A DNA stretch of 64,000 bases. Source: Echeneis naucrates (lineage: Eukaryota; Chordata; Actinopteri; Carangiformes; Echeneidae). Under the pieces are notes generated by a model. It made no database searches, had not been told where the DNA came from, and was given only the letters and a program-made list of their open reading frames with translations. Both the position numbers and the translations under genes were made by a program. Positions within the stretch are counted from its first letter, which is position 1; each line of letters starts with the position of its first letter. Where the stretch lies: contig NC_042515.1 in assembly GCF_900963305.1 (NCBI RefSeq), forward strand, positions 2,960,377 to 3,024,376, written 5' to 3'. Shown here piece by piece: positions 38,771-51,330 of this stretch.

Positions 38771-41700
38771 CAGACACAAAACTTTAAAAGGGGGTGAGAA
38801 GCTTTCTGTTGTCAAAAGCCACAAACGCCTTTAAAAAAAAAAACAAGCAGGAAATAGTTTTTTCCACCACCGTGACAAAAAGTTTCAGACATGAGGAGTG
38901 TCAGTTCCATCACCAGATTTCCATCACCACTCAGCTTCAGGTATAACTTTCAAATATTTAGTAAGTGAAGATCTTAATCACTGGAAGGCTTTTACTGTGA
39001 CTTTATAGCTGACGTCAGCCACTGACGCTCCTATTCGTTTAGAGTCTGGATTCTCCTTTTTCATCTAGACAGTTTTGGCTTTCGTTGTCTGCCTGACTGG
39101 TAAACATTTCAAGGGAAAGATGAAAGGAATGAATACCAACAAGAGCCGCTTACGTGAGGAGCTCCAGGAATCGAGACTCGCGCCTCAAACCTCAGACTTC
39201 CAACATGTCATCAAGGTATGAAATGCCTCTAACTACCCTGTTGCTGCTGAACGGAAACACACTGGACTCACATCACGGGCTCCAAAACATGACCGCTCAC
39301 AGCCCGGTGCATATATTTAACCACCATGGAAAGCCAGCATCCAACGGTCTGATCTTCAAGTCACGATCCAAGCGTGACCAACCATGAACCCCAGAGCGTG
39401 TAAAAACACACACACACAAACACACAGAGCGTGAACAGTGTTTCCCATGAGCAGTGAGTTCTAAAGTTAGCAGTAAACATCAGGCCGCATCTGTTCTTTT
39501 CTGGGTTCAGTGAAGTGACCCTGATGATCCACGACCTCTAACACACACAAATAACATTTAACATTTCAAAATGCGATATCTCAACAGTCTCTGAGGTCTG
39601 TGAATATTCCCATGTTGAGAATTTGCCAAAAGTTTCGGAGTCAATAACATCTATTTTTCTGAGTTAACATTTTTCACTTCAAAATCTAACAAAGTGTGGA
39701 AATAGGTTTCAAATGGTTATTGCCTTTCAATAATTGTTTGGTATCAAGTTGAGTTTTTACTGAAAATAAATTGAAACTGAAATCAGCATTTGAGATTTTA
39801 TCACAGAAGTATAGAGTCTGGTTTAATACAGTCAATCTTACAGACTAAAATTACAATCCATGAAACTGCGATGATAATATGGAAAAGGTCAAACTGTCAT
39901 CCACACATCCGTCTTCAACCATCACAGAGGCTCAACATTGGTGAAACCATGAGCAAATTTAAATTTCATCACTTCTCACCTTCAATGGTTGAAACACAGA
40001 GTTTTACCTAAAGAATGAACTGATGGGAAGAGAAAACTACAGACTGTCTGAACAGTAACAGTATCGCTGGTCCAGATAAATGCAGTCAGAGGTGAGCAGT
40101 GGGGTTTTCAGTGAACAGCTGGTGTTTGGTGACCTCTGTACGGTGGTCTGGTCTCTCCTAGTGAATCTATATGTGTCTCCAGGCCTCCTGGCACACAGAC
40201 AACAGGTGTGAGCCTCCAGCAGGCAGAGTCCTGAATGCGGTGTGATGCAGACGGCTGGTAATAGGCTGGTGGAGGACAAAGTCAAGGACAACCTGCCGCC
40301 GCCGCCTCCTCCTGTTTCTTTCATCCTTCTTACAAAATCTCCTCACCTCCCAGCCCCCCTCTTATCTCCTCCCCTCTTTCACCACTTCATTCTCCTCATA
40401 CTGTCATTCTGCAGGATTTCGATATGTTTTTTATGTTTATGCACCTTTCATTATGTGGATTATGAATATCCTTCAAAATAATTCATTTCATTAGCTGGTT
40501 ATTGTTGGGAAAACAGAACAAGTAATACCACAATATTACCTGCTGAAACACAGCAATCACTGCTCAAACATATTCAAGTTATTTCACATGGATTTGGTTC
40601 AGTGTGAAAATTAGAGGGCTGATGAGACCTAAGCTGATTATAGCAAAGTATTTCTAATATTTGTTCCTATCCTGGCCAACTGGCACAACTGAAATGCCAA
40701 ATTAGCAATCAGCAGCTTGTGTCTGTGATGCATCCATGAATATATAGAGAAATTGGTACAAAGGAAAATATGTGGAAAAACATGATGAGTCTCAGGAAAA
40801 TTAACAGCCATAAGGAGTCTTTCTTTCTGTTTTCCATGTATTCTTAAGGAGATTTATGAGCAGGTGTATTTGCAATGTGTATCTGGCAAATTAACATCCT
40901 CAGAATGTAGCTCACACTGCAGGCAGCATGATTTTTATTATTCTAATTGTTGATTCGGGATGCTAGGGGTTTTAAAGTAATCCTTAACTGCCTCTGCTGC
41001 TGCTACAACTCCTGAACATGTTGACAAGCGAGGCCAAAGCACATGAACAAACTTCCTGCTGCTTTCACAGGCCCAGCATGCACCTGGGCCATTCACCTCA
41101 CGTCTCTCCCTCTGTTCCATCCTTCAACCTGTTACTGTGGAATAGATCAGCGACACACAGAGAATATACAGTCTCCGCCTTTAGTGCCAAGACAGCTGAT
41201 GACTTTAGTTCGTATTTTTCCCGCTCTGCCTCACCGCAGACTATCCCATAGTCTGGTCTATCAGCAGTGAGAGGGAGCTGTGCAGGAGAAAGTCCACGGT
41301 CAAAACAAGCAGACAAACAACCCAATCTCTAATCGTACACCTTGTTCCACCAGGTGTGGTGAATGACCTGAGCGGCTGGCCAACCAGCTTAGAGGATCTG
41401 TGTGAGCATATCTTACGTCATCAGCCATCAGTGGGACAAAGCTGTGGGCTCACTACAGCTCTATGACAGTGACAGACTGATTAAGATGCTATTTCTGACT
41501 CACTGACCGTGTGTGTGAGGGAATCCTGCTGTCCTTCAAGTCGGGATAGAGCCAATTAAGGACTTCCAGGAATATCTAAGAGTTGAGGCGAGTAGTTGAG
41601 CAGCAACTCGCATCTGTGTTGTGAATTTTAAAAGCTTCAATGAGGCTTTGCAGAACATTCATCAGCAGCCTAGTAGAGCAGGTTTAAGAAACGGTTTCTG

Positions 41701-42159
41701 AAGAACATCATTCTGGTTTATCAGAAGCTTCTGAGAACAGAGCAGCTAATTAGAACCTTTACACTGAAAAAACAAAAAAAAACCAAAACATTATTTAACT
41801 GAAGAAAAATGAATCAGACCAAGAGTGTTATTTATTCCCTTGACCAGTTTTTCCAAAAAAAAAGTGGGAGAAAAAACAACAACAAAGAAACAAAAGTATA
41901 ATTTAAAATGTTTCACCTATCTGATCATTTGTGTTTTAAGTTCTTGGAATCTCAGCCTTTAGTTTGGGATATTATTGTTCTACTGCCCTTCTCTTAATGT
42001 GTGCCACAGCTGCTTGCTACAGATTTAGTGTAAGAATATACATACTATCAGTAACAGACGATGCCATCTAGAATTTACTTTAAATGTGTTGAAGAACAGA
42101 TAGATATGTGTATTTGAGATGGGACAAGGATCAGAGCAAAATGGTGTTACACTGTCTGA

Positions 42160-42760
42160 CCAGACAAGTCCACATCTATGGATAATTTCCAAAAGGTAAA
42201 AAGCATTCCTGAAAGAGCTGCAAAATTAAAGTTTGCCAAAGAAAATGGAGGGATGCTTGATGAATGTTTACAGTACATTCTTGGCTCAGATGAAACCAAA
42301 CTACATTTTTGTTCAGCTGGTTTTTGAAGACCTGGCCAGAACCACCACAGTGATTGCACAGTGATGCTGGTGAAACATGGAGGCGGGCATTTGCTGATAT
42401 TTGCATACATGAGTCCAAAAGGTATACAGGAGATGACATTTACAGATGGCACTATGAATGTAAGTTTGTTTATCCCAACACTGAACGAAAAGGTGACTCA
42501 TGGACTGAAGGCGTTCAGCAGGAGGGGAATTTTTCAATGACAACGATCTCAAACATTGCAAAAGTCAACGGGTTTGGGAAAGGAAAAAGAAATAAAAGCG
42601 ATGTCCTGGCCAAGTGTGTTCCCTGATGTGAATCCAATATAACACTCTCTGGGTATTTTAAAGTGTGAGGTAGAGCCACAAAGCCCCTTCAACAACCCGT
42701 TATCGCCTGTAATGCTGACCAGAGGTATACTCACTGTTTAACTGTATCTTGTAGCAATTT
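42160..42760 (+). mobile_element. Tc1-like DNA transposon relic (transposase remnants)
   Basis: Conceptual plus-strand translation in shifting frames shows a series of Tc1-family transposase landmarks in the right order: AAKLKFAKENGG, GSDETKLHF (first catalytic Asp block), VKHGGG, a NDNDLKHCK-like block matching QDNDPKHT (second Asp), and FPDVNPI matching PDLNPIE (the catalytic Glu block). Several in-frame stops and frame changes break it, so it is inactive and old. Terminal inverted repeats were not found. It lies in ip6k1 intron 1. Confidence 0.7.
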
Positions 42761-44116
42761 TTCCTGCTCAAATGTGACAAACACCAGGAAACTAAAGTCC
42801 AAACTATCCCAACACACAAACCTCTTTAATACGACATCTACATGCTAACTATTTAAACAGTTTTTCTCTAAAATGTATCCAAAAAATAAAAAAGAAAAGA
42901 AATGCCATAAAAAAAGAATAGACACCTAAAGATTGAGAAATTTACTCAAAACTCATTGTGCACCAGATCCAGAAATGAGAAATGCAGTTACGTTAAAGTA
43001 AATGTAGATTTGTTGTGCTGAAACCATCATTACATTCACAGGAGGTAATCAGATTACAAACCCCACTGAATACATGGGCTAACTGACTCAACATGCAGTA
43101 CGGTCATGGACACGTTAACAACAGCTGAAGTGGAACAAATCTCCAATCCAGACAGTCCACACAGGCCTCACACTGGGAGCGCTGGGTCGTGGCACACAGG
43201 CATAGAGGGCATAGAGTGCATACATATAAATATGTTTTCTTGTCTGGGAAAAAAAAAACTTAACAATCAGAGGTTTGTGGGTACGATTAGATTTGATTAG
43301 AGCAGCTTCCTGTTCCAAAACCAGAAAAACGACACCAGCAAAATGTTCACACGAATTATGTCAAACGTCGATGAGATTCATGTAGCTGCCCTCAGAGAAA
43401 AAGAAATAACTACTATTTAATCAGCATATTTCTTCATTTGACATGACAAACTGTTTCCACAGTTCACCGCCAGGAATGAATGCATCAGCCTGACACTCCC
43501 TCAACACCACCCATCAAAAAGAAAACGACAACTCTTGACAGCTCTTAACTGCCAAAACAAGATCAAATAGTTCTGATTATCTTACAAATAGTCTTGGTTG
43601 TCCTGAAAAAAAGTGCGAAACAGTTTCTTTAATTTGAGAGTTTGCTTAATTTTCTTATCTCTAATTACAGAAAATTGAAAAACAACTGAGTTTAGAAATT
43701 GTTTCCTGGATAAAACAAGACATCACAAATGTCCGATTGAGAAAATAATCATCACATGAATCAATAATAAATTTTAATGTGTTTTACACCAGCTGTGCTA
43801 AATCACTGTAAACACATTTTGACATTTAAAGTCCTTTTTCCTGCTGTCATCTCATACTGTTCCCAGTCATTGTTGTGTTTGAAGGGCCAGGAGGTCACGA
43901 CCATCATCATCCTCACCCACAGCATGATGTCTTAACTCAGCAGTTTGTACGTATGTTAACGCTGAGTGGTTGCATTAGTGAAGCATAGCATAACTGAGCT
44001 GCATGGTGCTAAATAAGGGCTGAGGGTTACTACTGCTGACATGTGCTCCTATCCTGGGAATTACCCAAACATCCAGAGAGGCACCATGTTCAGGCAGAGA
44101 ACATGTGATGTATACC

Positions 44117-44128
44117 AAAAAAAAAAAA

Positions 44129-44163
<35 letters not shown>

Positions 44164-44170
44164 AAAAAGA
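44117..44170. repeat. A29 tract followed by (CA)n and A-rich tail
   Basis: A run of 29 A residues continues into CA repeats and a second A run. It could be the tail of an old retroposon, but no body is recognisable on its left. Confidence 0.9.
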
Positions 44171-46672
44171 ACCCAGAGCCTCAAAAGATTATCAGTTATG
44201 AGAGCAATAACAGTGCGAGTCACATTTCTTATTCATTTAGGTAATGAGCTAATGAATGAAAGGAGATAATTAATAGGAGGCAGTTAAGGAAAGAGGGCTG
44301 GGAGGTCATTAGAAGAAAGTGAAGGAAAAATAGTGAAAAACTAACATCCTCAATTTCCATTGCTGATGGTGCAGTCTTGAAAAACTCCTCTTTGACTCGA
44401 ATAGGCTCAGTTTGTCACAATTGAACACTGATAAAAGCCTCAAAACATTGAGTGTTGGGAAAACCGTCAAATTCAAGGTATATTTGATTGATTACTGATA
44501 AACTGACTTGTCGATTTATTTAAACTCAAGTGCCAACAAATAATAGATAGTGTGAAAATATGAGTTAGTAATAAGACACAAGGAGACAGGGAAGGAAGAA
44601 AGGAAAGGAGCAGACGACAATGTCATGCAGCTCTGTGGGAGGCAAACCCCAAACACATCAGTCTGCCTCAAAAATCACAAACTATAACTGGGGAAAACAC
44701 AAAAACACTCACACAGCTGCTGCCAATGTCCCCTGATAGAATGGAACAGCTGCTGAGACACACACACAAGAAAAATATGTCCTGTCAATTGTCTGGGTGA
44801 CACAACAACTGAGATCAGTCAAAACAAGTACCGGGATCACGCATGTCCACCATCTGGGTTTGTTTCTTACCACTGTCTCAAGACCCAGGAGTTACCGTGG
44901 CAACCACAACTCACAACATATATGTCAGCTGATAGGACGACCATGTCCACGGGAGCGTGTGCCTTAATGAAGTTGGAAGACTTTGATCAAAGCAGTAACT
45001 CCAAAAGCCAAATATACTGACCGCGCCTTGCTGAACAACATTAGATATCACAGGTGAATCTAAAGATTCGGTGGAAGGAAACTGAAAACATGAGGAAGCA
45101 CCAGGTGATCGACAAAATACAGAATGGTCTGTGTGACTGTGTGAATAAATTATTCGGAGTTCATTTTCATGCACATACACCCTTTTTTATTTCAAGAAAA
45201 GTTACTTCCTTCAGAGTTGAATATTTTTCTGATTCCTTCTAGAAAAAACCTTTTATTCATCGGGTCACCTCCTGTTACTCAGAGCTGGTCTGAAGGAATA
45301 TGAACAGTCTGCACTATAAATTCACATCAACCTATTTCCTAATTTTATTTGGTGTTTTACTCGGTAAACTGTATAAATCAATACTGCTGGCAATTAACTA
45401 TAATTACTGAGAGACCATTTTTGACGACCGGCATGGAACTCGAGTTGTCAGAAAGTTATTAATACGTCCAGGTACAATGGGCAAGAAATAAATAAATAAC
45501 ATCATATTGTGATTATTTTGTGTGATAGCTTGATTTTTCAAATTGTTGTGATTTCAACTGCAATAATTATTTCATTTTTACTAGAAAAATTATGTGGATG
45601 TGATTTTTGTTGGGTTTGCACTTAACACGCTGGTTCCCTTTTATTTGGAAAATATGGTTTGTAGGTTGAGGGAACTCTGCTCTACCACACCAGTTATGGT
45701 TCTAGCAATTGTGGCATATTTAAAAAAAAAAATTGCAGCTCCTGTGATTTCTATATTACACTTAGCCATATTGTGATTTTGATCAAATGTTCATTAGTTA
45801 TGCAAACATTATTCTGAATATTCAAATATCTTCTTTTAGACGATGTTGGAAGGTAAATATGTAAACCTTATTTATAAAAGCCAGGCTAAAGCCCAAAAGT
45901 AGTCAGCCAATTTACAAATGGGCTAAATAATCTAAACTCACCCATTCATACTGAAGGCATGTGCAGGATTTTCCAAGGTCCTAGCTTTGACAGGATGGAT
46001 GGACCTGAAGCAGAAATGCTTCAGATGTTGGTTGGTTGCCTGGAAAAAGCCAAATTATCAAATTATAGACTATCAACTAAATTATACTTCAGGGAGCAGA
46101 CAGAAGTTTGCCACATAATTTTTTTTGGCGACAGTATCTGCCGGTTTCCTTGCGACAGACGCTGCTGAGGTTTGTTTACATTCCATTAAAGAAAAAAAAT
46201 ATAAAAACAAACAAACAATTCATAAATTGTAGAAATAATTTTGCAGATTGTTTTTCTGATGATTCTGATGATGATTTCAATTGAATATGTCAATATTCAG
46301 ATACTGAGATATCTGTAAAAAGGTTTTTCGATTTTTATTGATCTTATAGAGGTATTGAATTCAGCATCTGGAGACAACAAGTGCAGTCTAGGCATCACTC
46401 AGCATAAATTCATCCCAGTCCAGTTCATGTTTTAGAATAGCTGCCTTTATGTTCTCATCAGGAACATTTTTCTCAGTGACCAACCCCAACCCGCTGGTTA
46501 TGATGGTGTCAGTAACTTTCCATAAAGGAAAACTGTCAAATTTGAATTTATGTCTCAGGTCAGATGATTTTTTTTTCTTCTCTTGCTTAAGTAGATATCA
46601 GTTTTTAATACAAACATTTAAATGGTGTCACTGACGTGGATTAGCCCGCTCTGACTAAATCATTGTTTGACA

Positions 46673-46858
46673 CGGTGCCGGTGGCATAGTGGGTTGAGCA
46701 TGTGCCCCATAAACTGGAGGTTCAAGGCTCCCGACGGCGTCACTGGTTCGGCTCCGGCCAGTGTTATTTACTGCACGTCGCTCTCTCTCTTTCATTTCCT
46801 GTCATGCCTCAAGATGTCCTATCTAATAAAGCTACAAAGGCCAAAAAACAACAAAAAA
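46673..46858 (+). mobile_element. tRNA-derived SINE with target-site duplication
   Basis: Pol III A box (TGGCATAGTGG) and B box (GGTTCAAGGCTC) are followed by a CT-rich body and the tail CTATCTAATAAAGCTACAAAGG with an A-rich end, a structure common to teleost tRNA-SINEs. Direct repeats flank it: CATTGTTTGACA at 46661-46672 and CATTGTGTGACA at 46859-46870 (11 of 12 identical). That defines both ends and indicates a fairly recent insertion. It lies in ip6k1 intron 1. Confidence 0.8.
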
Positions 46859-48626
46859 CATTGTGTGACAGACGCATGACCACAGTCAACAATTTGCTTC
46901 TACCCAACAGTTACACAAACCCATGTCTACATACTTAGTTCCCTATACATAGTTATTAAACCAAATCATTAACCAGATACTATTTCTTTGGCCTAAAAAA
47001 TTTAACTATTAAACCACCATTCTGAAGGATTTAAATAACTATGAAAATCATAGAAACATCTCCTATAGTTGTACATTTAATCCTTGTCCAACTCATTTGG
47101 GCTTTCGATATATCATCACATTTGCTTTCTGTGTTTCTTGAAACAATATTATTGGAAATTTGTTGATTGTTCAACATGTGCCACTATTCTGAAGTTCATC
47201 CAGAATCCTCAAAGATAAAACTAATCTGCTGTAAAATAAACATGAGTATTTATCATGTTGCAACTACATATACTCTTACTCTTAAAGTTCAAATAAGTGC
47301 CTGAAGATTTCATTTTGTGTGACAACAAAATATGAACACTGATTAAAACCAATTGCATATTGTCAAAAACAGCTTAAATTTTTATCCATTTAGCACAAAG
47401 TTGTTGTTTCACGCTGGCATCTTTGTTTGGCTTAATAAACAGACCAACAACTGGGACACACGTTAACTACCGCACTGACGACAGAATCATTTTAGAACCA
47501 GATGGTTAGGAGCATTTTGAGGACTAGAAAAACATATGTCATGACAATACACAAGAGAAAAAAAGCTACGGCTTAATGATCATGCAATGCTTCTGCAGAT
47601 ACCACACTGATTGCTGTCATGTGGCAAACCATTTTCTTTAGAAATTTCTAAAATAAAATAAAAAAATACTGATGATGAAAGAAACTAGGCACAGAGAAGG
47701 GAAGTGACCCTTTTTTAAGAATCTCTCCTCGATTGCTTACAATAATGTTGGCATTGATGATAAGCTGAACTAAACCCAGCTGACTGTTGTTTTGTGGTAG
47801 TTTTCAGCCTTCCACACACCATCAAACCCTGACAGACATCAGCCTGCAGAAGCAGAGAGGTGTCCGTCTGGTTTACCTATTTACTAACAGGATGGTGATT
47901 GTGCAGCTGCATGATGAGGCAGTCCTGTAGCTGTAGTCTGACAACAAATAAACACGAGTAGCAGCATGCCCATCATCACACCCAGTGCAGTGGCCGGTTA
48001 AATCAACCAAACCTACACCTCCAACGGGCCCTGCAGCGATCACCGATGATAACCTGTCATAACACATCACATCACAGCAGGCTGTCAACATCACAATTAT
48101 GTTCACCCCGAGTTAGCATTGAGCTAATGAAACTTTTAGGAGCACACCTCGGTATATTTAGATAAAACAACCCCAGAGGTCCAGTGTTGACCCCGGAAGG
48201 TTGTGTTATCTTGTTACTAGTGGAAATGTTAATGTGTCTGACTGCCCAATAACACGTTTATGGAGTCTAAAATAGCATGTTTGTTAGCGTTAGCTGTCAA
48301 GACTGGCGAGCTTCTTGACCTTAGCTTGACAACACGCTAGCCGGCTAACTGTGCTACACTCCTCTTAAATCAGCTTAGAACAAGAAAATAACAATAATAA
48401 CAACAATAATGAATAAAATCGCGCCAATTTCGTGTCATCTCGCCTTCAAGCTCCCTCCGCGTCTTTTCTTTTTACTGCCCCGGACATTGGGGGAAAACAC
48501 CGGCGTTAGTTCGCCTCCAACCGCCGTTAAAGTAGCCTCTCGTGCTAACGGGAGCTAACTGAGGCTAACGGGCTAACCTGACGGTTGGACGGCTGGAGGC
48601 GCCGAGCCGCCCCGGTGTCCACTTAC

Positions 48627-48800
48627 CGTCAGCCGGGGAGGGGGGGGGACACCTCCAGGAGTTCACGGTGGATGTGCTTCACACACCGGAGAGGTTCACG
48701 GATGTCGGTCCCCGGTGTCCAAACTCATTAACGGAGGAGAAGAGAGAGAGAGAGAGAGAGAACATCCCGGAGGCTAACGTCATTTCGGCGGAGCTCACGC
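48627..48800 (-). promoter_or_regulatory. ip6k1: Probable ip6k1 first exon and GC-rich promoter
   Basis: A GTAAGT donor on the minus strand ends an exon at 48627. The surrounding 48.4-48.85 kb is GC-rich, in contrast to the flanks, as expected of a CpG-type vertebrate promoter, and carries a (GA)n run at 48739-48761. The gene assignment follows from strand and from having no other minus-strand gene start between here and 35.9 kb. The 5' limit is approximate. Confidence 0.5.
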
Positions 48801-49019
48801 AGCCTGTCCGGGTTTGACGCCTCATCTGCCGGACTGCGGCCCGCTGCTGACACCTACAGTCCGTCCAACACGTCTGGATCTGTTCACCGTTTTAAAAATG
48901 TTGTTTTAATACTAAAATGATCTGTAAACCAGTCAGTCCATCTGAGTTGGCGTCATGTAGCTGTTGTGTTTATTGACCGAATTATAATTTTTATTATGGA
49001 TCATCTTTACATTTTAAAT

Positions 49020-49260
49020 AGATAGATTGATTTACTTTAATGATCCCAAACTGGGAAATTATTCTGTTACAGCAGCCAGATATCAGACAAACAGATGAAC
49101 TGCACAACATAAAATATGAATGCAAAAAATATTTACAAGAGCAAAATATACAAATGCCCAAGCCAGCAGAAATATTTAGTTATAGTCATAAAGTTATAAT
49201 AGAGATGGAAGGGGGAGAATAAAATAATAGAAGTATCCAAAGTGCGAAATGAAAAATCTA
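49020..49260 (+). mobile_element. Possible fish LINE 3'-end fragment
   Basis: The stretch begins AGATAGATTGATTTACTTTA, then ATGATCCCAAACTGGGAAAT and TTCTGTTACAGCAGC. This resembles the tail (GATAGAT, ACTTTATTGATCCC, GGGAAATT) seen at the ends of many fish LINE and SINE copies. No open reading frame is left, and the element type is a guess from memory. Confidence 0.35.
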
Positions 49261-49730
49261 AATGTAAGTAAAGAATGTGTGGAAATAACAAAATAAAAAA
49301 AACAAAACAAAAACCCAAACAATTATTTGTTACAGATTTGTTTATATCTCTGTCGTTGTCACTTTTTGGTGCGAGGTGCATTCTGGGAAACTTCAAATGG
49401 GCGGGGCCACAACACTTCCGGACAGTCATGTTTCTAACCGCATGTTTTATTTTTATTTTAATAACATATAAAGGGGAGAGAAAGACACAAATCCACATCG
49501 TTGGATTAAAGTTACCAAGTTCTTGGCACATGGAGACATTTTTGTAACTTTATTTATGTGACTCGTCTGAAACCGGAGATGTATCTGAACTCTAGTCAGC
49601 TGTTATATTTATTATTGGCCTGTATGTATTATTTCTTTATATGGAACCTCTTTATCTAATTCCTCTTATATAAGATAAAAACCCACGTTTTCTCTGGCTT
49701 TGGGGTCTCTTTAGTTCTAAATCTAAATCT

Positions 49731-49734
<4 letters not shown>

Positions 49735-49796
<62 letters not shown>
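49735..49796. repeat. (TA)31 microsatellite
   Basis: Perfect TA dinucleotide repeat about 350 bases upstream of the arf start codon. Confidence 0.95.
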
Positions 49797-49801
<5 letters not shown>

Positions 49802-50075
49802 AAAAATGGCCTTATTCTGTATTTTGTGCTGCCAACAACAAAAAACAAGTAAACCACATCATCGTTCCTAAATTGTGTCCACCTTGATAAATTAATTTCA
49901 CATCCTAGAGAATGAAAACAGCAAGTCCTTATTTTGAAATTCATGCGGAAGTGGTAAGTCCAGGTGTGCATTGTTGACATCGGTTATGCTGCAGTTGCCA
50001 GCGTGTACAAACATGACACACCATGGAAAACACTGCTGTGATGACACCGTGGATAACACTCCGACACTGCTGCTC

Positions 50076-50083
50076 CATAAAAG
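50076..50083 (+). promoter_or_regulatory. TATA-like box of the arf gene
   Basis: CATAAAAG lies 71 bases upstream of the arf ATG, at a distance that would place transcription start near 50105-50110 and leave a leader of about 40 bases. The other promoters in the window lack a clear TATA box. Confidence 0.45.
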
Positions 50084-50146
50084 CCTGCACACTCACACAC
50101 ACTGACACACACCGACACACACACTCGGAGAGCTTTGGGAAACATC

Positions 50147-51330
50147 ATGGGTGGAATCATCTCACAGATCTTCTCCAGGTTAACCTCGAAAACTCCTGTC
50201 AGGATTTTAATGGGTGAGATCTGTTTTCAGCAATAACAATGTTATTATAATATAACTGCTTATTTGATTTTAGCTGAAATAGTCGTAAATAAGTTGTTAG
50301 GTGCCCTATTTAGTGATTAATAAATAATTTTTGCCATGAAATTTTTTAAAAAAAAAGGAATTTTCTTTAATTTGGGAGTATTTAACAATAATAAATAATA
50401 ATTATATATCTCTGTTGTGTTTTGTGCATTTGTGTGCTGCTGCAGTTGGTCTGGATGCAGCAGGTAAAACCACACTGCTGTACAGGCTGAAACTGGCAGA
50501 GGTCGTCACCACCATCCCAACAATCGGTCAGCCACTTTCATCTGTTATTTATTAAGCACATTTATGATGTGAAATAATACAAACTCTTTGTGTGTGTGCA
50601 GGTTTTAATGTGGAGACGGTGGAGTATAATAACATCAGTTTCACAGTCTGGGATGTTGGTGGTCAGACTATCATCAGACCTTTGTGGAGACATTACTACA
50701 CAAACACACAGGTAAAACAGGAAGAACAGCACAACCACAAACACACAGTTTCTGCAAAAATAGGACCTACCATGATGTTCATCTGTCTCCGTCTCCTTCA
50801 GGGTTTGATATTTGTGGTCGACAGCAACGACCCTGAGAGGATTAAAGAGTCTGCGGATGAGCTGCACAGGATGGTAAACCTAAGCCTGCAGTATTTTTAT
50901 TTTATTCATCACTTAACACACACGCACACGCACATTAATGTTTTAAGATGCCATAAAAAAAAAAAAAAAGGAACTCCGACTTTCCTGTGAGCTCACCAGT
51001 GTTTTTTGTTTGTTTCAGTTGGAGGAGGATGAGCTGAGAGGCGTCTCTGTCCTGGTTTTTGCTAACAAACAGGATCTACCCAGAGCCATGTCTGTCAGTG
51101 ATGTCACTGCGGCCCTGAACCTGTCAGCAACCTCACATCCTGTGAGTGGCACATTCGCCCTTTTCTGATCTTTGACGTCATTTCAAACACGCCCTCTTCA
51201 ACGTGAAGACTTTGTCCCTGTGTGTGTGCAGTGGTTTGTCCAGGCGTCCTGTGCTGTCAGTGGTACCGGCCTGGCTGAAGGTCTAGACTGGCTCTCCAAC
51301 CAGATCCTGGAGCAGAGGGGGTCCACATGA
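50147..51330 (+). CDS. ARF-family small GTPase, divergent ARF4/ARF5-like (6 exons, 183 aa)
   Basis: ADP-ribosylation factors recruit coats and lipid-modifying enzymes to Golgi and endosomal membranes. Exons: 50147-50213, 50446-50526, 50602-50711, 50802-50873, 51019-51141, 51232-51330; all phases fit. Gly2 (start [12 protein letters not shown]) is the N-myristoylation site. The GTPase motifs are intact: GLDAAGKTT (24-32), DVGGQ (67-71), NKQD and CAVSG. The ARF-diagnostic stretches [15 protein letters not shown] and [15 protein letters not shown] are present, so this is a true ARF rather than an ARL. It differs from class I/II ARFs at switch II, where Thr72-Ile73 replace Asp72-Lys73, and in YYTNTQ for YFQNTQ. 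In human ARF4 lies beside PDE12, which would suggest an arf4 derivative, but identity is too mixed to name it. Polyadenylation signal at 51717-51722. Confidence 0.9.

Larger units (their letters stand above)
35878..48626. other. First intron of ip6k1, repeat-bearing, no coding gene
   Basis: About 12.7 kb of AT-rich intron. It contains an AFC-like SINE at 37.2-37.5 kb and a decayed relative at 38.55-38.77 kb, a Tc1-like relic at 42.16-42.76 kb, an A29/CA tract at 44117-44170 and a tRNA-derived SINE at 46.67-46.86 kb. The rest shows no conserved-looking coding exon or RNA gene to my reading. Confidence 0.5.
48801..50075. other. Spacer between the divergent ip6k1 and arf genes
   Basis: No coding exon recognised. 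It includes a possible non-LTR retrotransposon 3' tail fragment (49020-49260), a GC-box/ETS-type cluster at 49370-49430 with no obvious gene, and a (TA)31 microsatellite at 49735-49796. Confidence 0.45.

Noticed and set aside
39154-39387. 77-codon plus-strand frame in the ip6k1 first intron
   Set aside because: No conserved motif, no supporting splice signals and a composition typical of chance frames in intronic DNA.
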